Shown in pieces: positions 39,229 to 47,323 of a stretch of DNA of 64,000 bases (positions are counted from its first letter, which is position 1; every line of letters starts with the position of its first letter). The notes beneath the pieces were generated by a model. That model was not told the origin of the DNA. It searched no databases and worked only from the letters and a program-made list of their open reading frames with translations. The DNA is taken from positions 124,001 to 188,000 of the forward strand of contig NZ_JACIFY010000010.1 in assembly GCF_014197615.1 (NCBI RefSeq), in the 5' to 3' direction. Origin of the DNA: Rhizobium esperanzae (lineage in GTDB: Bacteria > Pseudomonadota > Alphaproteobacteria > Rhizobiales > Rhizobiaceae). The translations under genes and the position numbers were made by a program.

Positions 39229-40181
39229 GCCTTCATTCCATCGGTTCGGGGACCCTGGTTCTGCGAGACGAGCAGCGTCTCCATCACGGCCATGCGCACC
39301 GCGACCCCCATTTCCACCTGTTCGGCAATCACGCTCTGCGGGCCGTCGGCCACCTCGGAGGCGATCTCGACGCCGCGATTCATCGGGCCGGGATGCATGA
39401 CCAGCGCATCCTCCTTCGCCGCCTTCAGTGTTTCGCCGTCGAGCCCGTAGAAATGATAGTATTCGCGCACCGACGGCACGAAGGCGCCGGACATGCGCTC
39501 GCGCTGCAGCCGCAGCATCATCACCACGTCGGCGTCCTTCAGCCCTTCCTTCATCGAATGGAAGACCTCGACGCCCATATCGGCGATGCCGGCGGGCAGG
39601 AGAGTGGCGGGCGCGACGACACGGACGCGGGCGCCCATCGCATTGAGCAGCAGGATATTGGAGCGCGCCACCCGCGAATGCAGCACGTCGCCGCAGATCG
39701 CCACGATGATGCGCGAGAGCTTGCCCTTGGCGCGGCGGATCGTCAGCGCGTCGAGCAGTGCCTGGGTCGGATGTTCATGCTGCCCGTCACCGGCGTTGAC
39801 GACCGAGCAGGAGACTTTCTGGGCGAGGAGGGCAGCGGCCCCCGCGCTTGAATGGCGGATCACCAGCACATCGGGGCGCATCGCATTCAGCGTCATCGCC
39901 GTATCGATCAGCGTTTCGCCTTTTTTCACCGAGGAATTGCCGACCGACATGTTCATGACGTCGGCGCCGAGCCGCTTGCCGGCAAGCTCGAACGAGGCCT
40001 GCGTGCGGGTCGATGCCTCGAAGAACAGGTTGATCTGCGTCAGCCCGCGCAGCGTCGACGTCTTCTTCTCTCGCTGGCGGCTGATCTTGACGGCTTCGTC
40101 GGCCTTGTCGAGCAGATAGGTGATATCCTGCTCGGTGAGGCCCTTGATGCCGATGAGGTGGCGGTGGGGGAAAAAGACCAT
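39225..40181 (-). CDS. pyrB: Aspartate carbamoyltransferase catalytic subunit
   Basis: PyrB joins carbamoyl phosphate and aspartate in pyrimidine synthesis. The 318 residues show the carbamoyl-phosphate loop [11 protein letters not shown] near 55, the [14 protein letters not shown] motif near 134 and [13 protein letters not shown] near 280. I chose the ATG at 40181, preceded by AGAGG. The frame extends 19 codons upstream without similarity. Its stop overlaps the pyrC start (ATGA), so the two proteins are made together, probably as one complex. Confidence 0.97.
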   Translation of the reverse strand: MVFFPHRHLIGIKGLTEQDITYLLDKADEAVKISRQREKKTSTLRGLTQINLFFEASTRTQASFELAGKRLGADVMNMSVGNSSVKKGETLIDTAMTLNAMRPDVLVIRHSSAGAAALLAQKVSCSVVNAGDGQHEHPTQALLDALTIRRAKGKLSRIIVAICGDVLHSRVARSNILLLNAMGARVRVVAPATLLPAGIADMGVEVFHSMKEGLKDADVVMMLRLQRERMSGAFVPSVREYYHFYGLDGETLKAAKEDALVMHPGPMNRGVEIASEVADGPQSVIAEQVEMGVAVRMAVMETLLVSQNQGPRTDGMKA

Positions 40182-40360
40182 GACACTGCCTCTTGCTGTC
40201 TCTGGCGGGTCTATAAAGAGTGCGGCCCGCCGGGGCAAGCATGCGCTGTGGGCAAAGGCTTATGTCCCCATGCATTTTCGCCGGAATTCCGATAGAGCAG
40301 AATGAACCGAATCATAACTTCCGGTTTCCCTTTGCCGGGTTCTTACACTAGAAGCGAATT

Positions 40361-42019
40361 ATGACCTCCGCCAACCGGACTGACGACAAACTCGCAGAAC
40401 TCAACCAGCCGAGCCTGTGGTCCGGCATCAACGCCTATCGATCCGATCCGCTGATCGTCGATCTGACGGCAGCCCTGCCGCGCGGCATCCGCGAGGACCT
40501 GGAAAACATGGGCCGCTACGTCACCTCCCCGGAGGCGCAGGAGCTGGCGCGCATGGCAAACCAGGGCGCGCCGCAGCTGCGCACCCATGGTCCGCGCGGC
40601 GAGCGCCTCGATGTCGTCGAATTCCATCCCGCCTGGCACGCGCTGATGCGCCGCTCCATGTCGGTCGGCCTGCATTCCTCCGTCTGGGACCCGCAGGCCG
40701 ATACCGAAGCCAAGGACGAGGCCCACAAGGTTCGCGCCGCCCGCTTCTATCTGACGTCGCAGCTGGAATCCGGTCATCTCTGCCCGCTGACGATGACCAG
40801 CGCCTCCGTTGCCGCGCTCTCGGCCTCGCCCGCGGTGCAGAAGGATTGGGCGCCGAAGATCCTGTCGCGCAAATATGATTCGTCGAACAAGCCGGCCATG
40901 CAGAAGTCCGCTGTCACCATCGGCATGGGCATGACGGAAAAGCAGGGCGGCACGGATGTGCGGGCCAACCGCAGCGCGGCGGAAAAGGTCAGCGAAGGCA
41001 TCTACCGGCTCTCCGGCCACAAATGGTTCATGTCCGCTCCGATGAGCGATGCCTTCATCATGCTGGCGCAGACCAAGGACGGCATGGGTTGCTTCCTCGT
41101 GCCGCGCCTGCTGGAAGATGGCTCCGCCAACGGCCTGCAGTTCCAGCGGCTGAAGGACAAGGTCGGCAACCGCTCCAACGCCTCTGCCGAAGTAGAATTT
41201 TCAGACACCTTCGGCTTTCTGCTCGGCGGCCCGGATGCCGGCATCCGCACCATTCTCGACATGGTGACGCTGACGCGGCTCGATTGCGCGCTGGCCTCTT
41301 CAGGCATGATGCGCGCCTCGCTGGCCGAGGCCGTGCACCATACCCGCGGCCGCAGCGTCTTCGGCAAGATGCTCGTCAACCAGCCGATCATGACGCGCGT
41401 ACTCGCCGACATGGCGCTCGATGTCGCCGCCGCCACCGCGCTGTCCTTCCGCCTTGCCGATGCTTTCGACAAGGCGCGCGGCAATGCCGAGCAGGCGGCC
41501 TATGCCCGCGTCATGACGCCGGTCGCCAAATACTGGTGCTGCAAGATCGCCCCCGCGCTGATCTACGAAGCGATGGAATGCATCGGCGGCAACGGTTACA
41601 TCGAGGAACGCCCGATCGCCCGCCATTACCGCGAGGCGCCCGTCAACGCCATCTGGGAAGGCTCCGGCAACGTCATGGCGCTCGACGTGCTGCGCGTGCT
41701 CAACCGTGGCAAGGATCTGTTCGAAACGGTCTTTGCGGGCCTTGCCCGCGATCTCGGCCCCGCCGGCAAGAAGACCATCGACGTCCTGCGCGCCGCAATC
41801 GCGCTGTGCGAACAGGATGAGGGCGCCGCGCGCCTGCTCGTCGAGCAGCTGGCGCTCGCCGCCGGCGCCGCCGAACTCTATCGGCTGGGCGCTGGGCGCA
41901 TCGCCGATGCCTTCATCGAGACGCGCCTTGCCGGCGGCTGGCGCTCTACCTACGGCATGCTCGATTCCCGCTTCGACGCCAGCTACATCGTCGACCTGCT
42001 CTATCCGCCGGCGGCCTGA
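40361..42019 (+). CDS. aidB: AidB-like acyl-CoA dehydrogenase family protein
   Basis: AidB is a flavoprotein of the alkylation-damage response that binds DNA. Its enzymatic role is uncertain. The 552-residue product follows the E. coli protein closely along its length as far as I can recall it. Examples are EFHPAWHALM near residue 87, GHLCPLTMTSASVAAL near 137, IGMGMTEKQGGTDV near 187, GHKWFMSAPMSDAF near 220, and VNAIWEGSGNVMALDVLRVLN near 428. It stands alone between pyrB and rne, and I see no Ada-type or LexA site upstream. A general acyl-CoA dehydrogenase role cannot be excluded. Confidence 0.85.
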   Translation: MTSANRTDDKLAELNQPSLWSGINAYRSDPLIVDLTAALPRGIREDLENMGRYVTSPEAQELARMANQGAPQLRTHGPRGERLDVVEFHPAWHALMRRSMSVGLHSSVWDPQADTEAKDEAHKVRAARFYLTSQLESGHLCPLTMTSASVAALSASPAVQKDWAPKILSRKYDSSNKPAMQKSAVTIGMGMTEKQGGTDVRANRSAAEKVSEGIYRLSGHKWFMSAPMSDAFIMLAQTKDGMGCFLVPRLLEDGSANGLQFQRLKDKVGNRSNASAEVEFSDTFGFLLGGPDAGIRTILDMVTLTRLDCALASSGMMRASLAEAVHHTRGRSVFGKMLVNQPIMTRVLADMALDVAAATALSFRLADAFDKARGNAEQAAYARVMTPVAKYWCCKIAPALIYEAMECIGGNGYIEERPIARHYREAPVNAIWEGSGNVMALDVLRVLNRGKDLFETVFAGLARDLGPAGKKTIDVLRAAIALCEQDEGAARLLVEQLALAAGAAELYRLGAGRIADAFIETRLAGGWRSTYGMLDSRFDASYIVDLLYPPAA

Positions 42020-42144
42020 TTGCAGGCGGGGAATGATCGCTATGAGGGCCTTGTCTCCGCGATCTCCTTGGGCTGCGCGTCTTTTGAGACGCGCGAAAGA
42101 CGCTGGATGGTCTCAAGACCAATGACGATACCCTTGCCATAAAC

Positions 42145-42176
42145 GAAAATCCGGCCGCGTTGCCGCAGCCGGATTG
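42145..42176 (-). terminator. rne terminator
   Basis: AATCCGGC (42148-42155) pairs with GCCGGATT (42168-42175). On the minus strand the stem is followed by TTTCG. It lies about 26 bases after the rne stop. Confidence 0.7.
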
Positions 42177-42201
42177 ATTATTTACGTCCGAAAATCAGCG
42201 T

Positions 42202-45078
42202 TCAGAAGAAGCCGCGGCGCTGCCACCAACCGGCCTTCTTCGGTTTGCCGTCGTCGCTGTCGCCATTCTCGACGCGGGTGGTGGATTTCACCGTCGGCTC
42301 GGAGGAGGAGATGTTGGATTCGCGGTTGGCGCGAACCGGCTTTGCCTCTTCCTGAACGGGCGTTTCGAGATCGGCGGAGGCTTCGACCAGTTCCGGTTCT
42401 GCCTCGGCTACAGGTGCCGTCTCCACGACCGGCTCTTCGACCGGTGCTGCGGCGGGTTTGCGGCGGCCACGGCCACGAGCGGGCTTCACATCCTCGGTGA
42501 CGACGGCCACACCCTCGACGGCAGCCGCTGCGGCCTGACCTTCGTCAGCCTGCTCGGCAACCGCCTCGACCACTACGGCCTCGCTCGGTGCGCTTTCGCT
42601 CGAAGCGTCGTCGCCTTCGTCCTCGCCGCCGCCATTGTCTTCTCCGGCTTCGCCGGCCGTCAGTTCGGAACCATCCTCGGCGCGGTTGCGGCGACCGCCG
42701 CGCTTGCCGCGACGGCGGCGCTTGCGGCGCTGCGATTCTTCGCTTTCAGCCTGTGTTTCAGGCGTGCCTTCGGCGATTTCATCGCCTTCGCCGCCCTCGT
42801 CGTCACCATCCTCATCCTCGTCGCCGGCCTCACCAGCAGCCGATACCGGCTGCTCGGCATTGCCGTTGCGGCCGCGGCGGCGCCGGCGGCGCTTGCGCTT
42901 GCGGTTGCCGTCGCCTTCGCCTTCCGAGCGTGCAGCGACGGGGCGCTCGGAAGCGGCCGGCTTTTCTTCGAGTTCCTCGTCTTCGTCCTCATCCGCCTCG
43001 ATGACGATATCGTCGTCGTCATCCTCGGGAATGGCCGCGAAGTTGAAGAGCGTTTCGATCTTGACGGGGTTTTCGACAGCCTCGCCGCGATCGATCGCGA
43101 AATGCTGCGCGCCGACCGAACCGTCCGCATCGATGACGATCGCCACGCCGAAGCGGTTCTCGTAATCGATGATCGTCTGGCGCTTGTGGTTGAGCAGGTA
43201 GAGCGCGATGTCAGGCGTCGTGCGCACGGTGATGTTGTGCGTGGTGTTCTTCAGCAGATATTCCTCGATGCCACGCAGCACATGCAGCGCGACGGAGGAC
43301 TGCGAACGTACATGGCCGCTGCCGCCGCAATGCGAGCAGACCTGCGTGGTCGATTCGAGAACCGATGCGCGGATACGCTGGCGCGACATTTCGAGAAGGC
43401 CGAAATGCGAGATCCGGCCGACCTGGATGCGGGCGCGGTCGTTCTTCAGGCATTCCTTCAGCTTCTTCTCGACGGCGCGGTTGTTGCGCTTCTCTTCCAT
43501 GTCGATGAAGTCGATGACGATCAGGCCGGCAAGGTCGCGCAGGCGAAGCTGGCGGGCGATTTCTTCCGCGGCTTCGAGGTTGGTCTGCAGCGCGGTGTCC
43601 TCGATCGAGTGTTCGCGCGTCGAGCGGCCGGAGTTGACGTCGATCGAGACCAGCGCTTCCGTCTGGTTCATGATCAGGTAGCCGCCGGAACGCAGGGTCA
43701 CCTGCGGCTGCAGCATGCGGTCGAGCTGGGCTTCGATGCCCGAGCGCGAGAAGATCGGGTGGATGTCGCGATAGGGCTGAACCACCTTGGCATGGCTCGG
43801 CATCAGCATCTTCATGAAGTCTTTCGCTTCACGATAGCCTTCTTCGCCGGCAACGATGATCTCGCCGATATCCTTATTGTAGAGGTCGCGGATCGAGCGC
43901 TTGATCAACGAGCCTTCCTCATAGACGAGGCAGGGAGCGGTGGAAGCGAGCGTCAGCGTGCGGACGTTTTCCCACAGGCGCATCAGATATTCGAAGTCGC
44001 GCTTGACCTCGACCTTGGTGCGATTGGCGCCGGCGGTGCGAAGAATGACGCCCATGCCCTGCGGCACTTCGAGCATGCGCGCGATTTCCTTCAGGCGCTT
44101 GCGGTCGGCAGGGTTGGTGATCTTGCGGGAAATGCCGCCGCCGCGCGCCGTGTTCGGCATCAGCACGGAATAGCGGCCGGCGAGCGAGAGATAGGTGGTA
44201 AGCGCTGCACCCTTGTTGCCGCGCTCTTCCTTGGCGACCTGCACGAGCAGGATCTGGCGGCGCTTGATGACTTCCTGGATGCGGTACTGCTTGCGCGGCT
44301 TGCGCTGCACGCGGTCCGGCACTTCTTCCATGGCGTCTTCGGCGCCGACCGATTCGATGACTTCCTCTTCGCCGTGGTCGTCATCGTCGTCGTCATCGTC
44401 GTGGCGACGCTTGTTGGTATCGATGTCCTCGGAGATCTCGTCGGTTTCCACCATCGCGGCCATCGTGCCGCCGGTCGAACCGTCATCCTCGTTGTCGACG
44501 CTGGAGGCGCCTTCGGCCTCGACGTCGGTCGGGACGGCATCCTCGGTCGCGGTCGTCTCGGCAGCCGGCTCGGCAACCTTCTTGCGGCTGCGGCGCGGCC
44601 GTGCCTTCTTGGCAGGCGCTTCCTCGGTGGCTTCGGGCGATGCCGCGGCCTCGACCGCTGCCGGCTCTTCCGTTACGGCAGCCGTTTCCGGCGCCTCTGC
44701 CGGCACGATGCCGACATCCGGCTGATCCTGCGTGGACAGATCGACCATCGGCGCGGTTTCGACATGCTCGACATCGTCGTCGCGGCGATGCTCCTCGGCT
44801 TCGGCCCGAAGCAGCGCCTGACGGTCGGCGAGCGGTATCTGATAATAGTCGGGATGGATTTCGGCGAAGGCCAGGAAGCCGTGCCGGTTGCCGCCGTAAT
44901 CGACGAAGGCGGCCTGCAGCGAGGGCTCGACCCTCGTTACCTTTGCAAGATAGATGTTGCCGCGAATCTGCTTCTTGTGCTGGGACTCGAAGTCAAATTC
45001 TTCTATGCGGTTCCCGCGAACGACAACGACGCGCGTCTCTTCCTCGTGAGACGCATCGATAAGCATTTTGTCTGCCAT
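42202..45078 (-). CDS. rne: Ribonuclease E
   Basis: RNase E is the main endoribonuclease of mRNA decay and rRNA/tRNA maturation, and the scaffold of the degradosome. In the 958 residues, the S1 domain (IRGNIYLAKVTRVEPSLQAAF near 39) is split by an acidic insertion (about 95-270) before it resumes at QEVIKRRQILLVQVAKEERGN. The catalytic DNase-like region has metal aspartates in LVSIDVNSGR and IDFIDMEEKRN, and the zinc-link CSHCGGSG is near 595. The last 280 residues are a disordered scaffold with Arg-rich blocks ([14 protein letters not shown]) and long acidic runs. The tail ends in AGWWQRRGFF. Confidence 0.97.
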   Translation of the reverse strand: MADKMLIDASHEEETRVVVVRGNRIEEFDFESQHKKQIRGNIYLAKVTRVEPSLQAAFVDYGGNRHGFLAFAEIHPDYYQIPLADRQALLRAEAEEHRRDDDVEHVETAPMVDLSTQDQPDVGIVPAEAPETAAVTEEPAAVEAAASPEATEEAPAKKARPRRSRKKVAEPAAETTATEDAVPTDVEAEGASSVDNEDDGSTGGTMAAMVETDEISEDIDTNKRRHDDDDDDDDHGEEEVIESVGAEDAMEEVPDRVQRKPRKQYRIQEVIKRRQILLVQVAKEERGNKGAALTTYLSLAGRYSVLMPNTARGGGISRKITNPADRKRLKEIARMLEVPQGMGVILRTAGANRTKVEVKRDFEYLMRLWENVRTLTLASTAPCLVYEEGSLIKRSIRDLYNKDIGEIIVAGEEGYREAKDFMKMLMPSHAKVVQPYRDIHPIFSRSGIEAQLDRMLQPQVTLRSGGYLIMNQTEALVSIDVNSGRSTREHSIEDTALQTNLEAAEEIARQLRLRDLAGLIVIDFIDMEEKRNNRAVEKKLKECLKNDRARIQVGRISHFGLLEMSRQRIRASVLESTTQVCSHCGGSGHVRSQSSVALHVLRGIEEYLLKNTTHNITVRTTPDIALYLLNHKRQTIIDYENRFGVAIVIDADGSVGAQHFAIDRGEAVENPVKIETLFNFAAIPEDDDDDIVIEADEDEDEELEEKPAASERPVAARSEGEGDGNRKRKRRRRRRGRNGNAEQPVSAAGEAGDEDEDGDDEGGEGDEIAEGTPETQAESEESQRRKRRRRGKRGGRRNRAEDGSELTAGEAGEDNGGGEDEGDDASSESAPSEAVVVEAVAEQADEGQAAAAAVEGVAVVTEDVKPARGRGRRKPAAAPVEEPVVETAPVAEAEPELVEASADLETPVQEEAKPVRANRESNISSSEPTVKSTTRVENGDSDDGKPKKAGWWQRRGFF

Positions 45079-45111
45079 GTAAGCTGTGCTCCTCGGCGTG
45101 GCCGCGAGAGC

Positions 45112-45145
45112 GCATTCCCGACTGCTGTTGAAACAGAAGGAATGC
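45112..45145 (-). promoter_or_regulatory. Hairpin in the rne 5' leader
   Basis: GCATTCC (45112-45118) pairs with GGAATGC (45139-45145), with an inner CTGTT/AACAG stem. On the rne transcript it lies 34-67 bases upstream of the start codon. E. coli rne is feedback-regulated through leader hairpins. A similar role here is inference. Confidence 0.4.
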
Positions 45146-45630
45146 GGTCCACTGTAGCCGCGCCGGATAATGAAAGTCGCGCCTGATGCGAGGGGGAGGG
45201 CAGCAGCCAGACCGCAGCCGGAACCATGTCGGTCCGGGGCCTGTACACTTCAGATAAAACCTGCTGCGAAACCATCAACAACCAAGCGTGATCGACAAAT
45301 ACGAAGACCCGTTCGGGTCCGATGAGTTTGCTCCCTGAGAGCGTGGTGGCTGATCCACCAATGAATTCCGACAATAAGCCGGAAAATCAGGATCCAGTTC
45401 TAGGGATGAAGCGCATGAGACGGCGGACGATGACCGGTGTGGCGCCAGGTCCTGATCTGGCTGGCAGCCTCTGCGGCGACTCTATCCCGTCAACACTTTA
45501 CCCTAAAATTCGTTGTATGTTTTCTGTGTCACAATAGCAAGGGAAAAGCCAAATGTGCCATAATATTGATGGATTTCAGAACGCATAGAAGCTGGGGATA
45601 AAGTGATAGCGATTCGGCAGGCCGCAACCG
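45146..45630. other. Divergent rne / amiC intergenic region
   Basis: About 485 bases without a convincing gene. It should hold the promoters of rne (minus strand) and amiC (plus strand). The AT-rich part at 45500-45580, including CATAATATT, is the likeliest place for the amiC promoter, but no clear -35/-10 pair stands out. The 71-residue open frame at 45322-45537 has no recognisable features. Confidence 0.4.
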
Positions 45631-46959
45631 GTGTTTCGTCACGGCGACGTTCGCCGCGGCCGTGTCGGCTCCATCGCAGTACAGATAGGGTGTGGCGGTT
45701 TATTGTTTAAGAGGGCTCGGAACACGGCGAAATCCGCGGATTGGCGATCGACATTCGCAAGGCGGGTTCTGACGGCGCTTCTGGCGGTTGTTCTCCTGCC
45801 GGCCGTCGCTGCTTCCGTCGAGGCCGGGGATCCGTTGCTTGCCTATGGCGCGCGCATCGTCGGCGACGATGCAAGGACGCGCATCGTCATCGATTTCGAT
45901 CGCGAGCCGCGCTTCTCCGTCCACTATATCGCCAATCCGGAACGCATCGTCATCGACCTGCCGGCGACCGCCTTCGGTTTTCCGGCCAAGGATCTCGCCG
46001 CCCGCGGCCTGTTCAAGGATATCCGTTACGGCAAGATGGACGAGGAAAGCGCGCGCATCGTGCTGACGACGGCCGGGCCGGTGAAGCTGGCGCTCGCCAA
46101 GGTGCAGGCCGACGAGGCCGGCAAGGGGCATCGTCTCGTGCTCGATGCCGAGATGATCGACAAGCAGGCCTTTGCCGAGCTGGTCAAGACGCAATCCTGG
46201 AGCGACCGGACCGAGGCGGCCCAGACGACCAGTGCCATTCCGGCGCCCGAGAAGGCTGCTCCCGGCGATTTCGTCATCGCCGTCGACGCCGGCCATGGCG
46301 GCATCGATACCGGCGCGATCGGCGTCGACACCAAGACCGAGGAAAAGCAGGTGACGCTCGCCTTCGCCAAGGCCCTGACCGACCGGTTGAACAAGGAGCC
46401 GGGCATCAAGGCTTTCCTGACGCGCGAAGATGACGAGTTCCTGTCGCTTTCGCAGCGTGTCCTGATCGCCCGCCAGAACCATGCCGGGCTGTTCATTTCG
46501 CTGCATGCCGACACGCTGAAGCAGAAGGATATCCGCGGGGCCACCGTCTATACCATCTCCGACAAGGCATCCGACAAGCTCGCCGCCGACCTTGCCGAAC
46601 GTGAAAACCTTTCCGACCAGATCGCCGGCAAGGAGACCGTCGCCGAGCCGCCCGAGGTTGCCGATATCCTGCTCGATCTGACGCGGCGCGAGACCCAGGC
46701 CTTCTCGATCTCGCTGGCCGAGAGCGTGCTGAATTCCTTCAAGGATCAGGTCGGCACCATCAACAATCCGCACCGTCATGCCGGCTTCCGCGTGCTGCAG
46801 GCCCCCGACGTGCCGTCGATCCTTCTCGAACTCGGCTTCCTTTCGAATGCCGAGGACGAAAAACTGCTGCTCGACGAGACCTGGCGCGGCAAGACCGTCG
46901 GTCTGTTGACCGAGGCGGTGAAGCGATACCGCGCCGCCGTCATGGCGAATGGCGGCTGA
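45631..46959 (+). CDS. amiC: N-acetylmuramoyl-L-alanine amidase with AMIN domain
   Basis: The periplasmic amidase splits peptidoglycan at the septum so that daughter cells can separate. The product has an N-terminal signal region (hydrophobic LTALLAVVLLPAVAASVEA), an AMIN localisation domain (about residues 75-180) and an Amidase_3 domain. Zinc ligands lie in IAVDAGHGGIDTGAIG near 212, in LFISLHAD near 290 and in the glutamate of SILLELGFLS near 395. The start is uncertain. GTG at 45631 gives 442 residues, while TTG at 45703 gives 418 and a more normal signal peptide. The 3' end runs into a palindromic repeat. Confidence 0.9.
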   Translation: MFRHGDVRRGRVGSIAVQIGCGGLLFKRARNTAKSADWRSTFARRVLTALLAVVLLPAVAASVEAGDPLLAYGARIVGDDARTRIVIDFDREPRFSVHYIANPERIVIDLPATAFGFPAKDLAARGLFKDIRYGKMDEESARIVLTTAGPVKLALAKVQADEAGKGHRLVLDAEMIDKQAFAELVKTQSWSDRTEAAQTTSAIPAPEKAAPGDFVIAVDAGHGGIDTGAIGVDTKTEEKQVTLAFAKALTDRLNKEPGIKAFLTREDDEFLSLSQRVLIARQNHAGLFISLHADTLKQKDIRGATVYTISDKASDKLAADLAERENLSDQIAGKETVAEPPEVADILLDLTRRETQAFSISLAESVLNSFKDQVGTINNPHRHAGFRVLQAPDVPSILLELGFLSNAEDEKLLLDETWRGKTVGLLTEAVKRYRAAVMANGG

Positions 46960-47066
46960 TGCATTTTGCCCGGAAATCCAGTCGCGGTTGCGGGCGGCGG
47001 CATCCATGAAAACAAAGACTTAAAGTGCTTCGTATGAATCGAATTCTGAAGCGGACGCTTTAAGAT
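46960..47066. repeat. Rhizobial intergenic palindromic repeat, copy 2
   Basis: It starts at the amiC stop with GATGCATTTTGCCCGGAAAT and shares the linker CATGAAAACAAAGA with the copy at 30768. The second module is a hairpin of CTTAAAG (47019-47025) against CTTTAAG (47057-47063), with an inner GCTTC/GAAGC. The first module is more decayed than in copy 1. The rest of the gap to 47323 holds no gene I can recognise and should contain the mrcA promoter. Confidence 0.6.
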
Positions 47067-47323
47067 TGGCGGCGGGGAGGGGGCGTTGCTTGGATGTGAC
47101 AGTCCCTCGGAAACGCCGAGTTGGCGGCGAATGCGGCGGACAGAGCCCTATTTTCCTCACAATCGCGCCGTTACTCCGGCTTATGTTTCCTAAGCCTTGA
47201 GCGCGGAATCGGCTTGTGGCGGTAGCGCTCATGGAGTAAGCCGCGCAACGTGCAAATTGCCTTGATCTATGCAATCGTTGCGTCCGCGCCGATTGAAGAT
47301 CGAAGAGACCGGTAGCTGAAAAT

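Noticed and set aside
43102..45186. 694-residue plus-strand frame
   Set aside because: Antisense shadow of rne, with no initiation signal and no recognisable domain.
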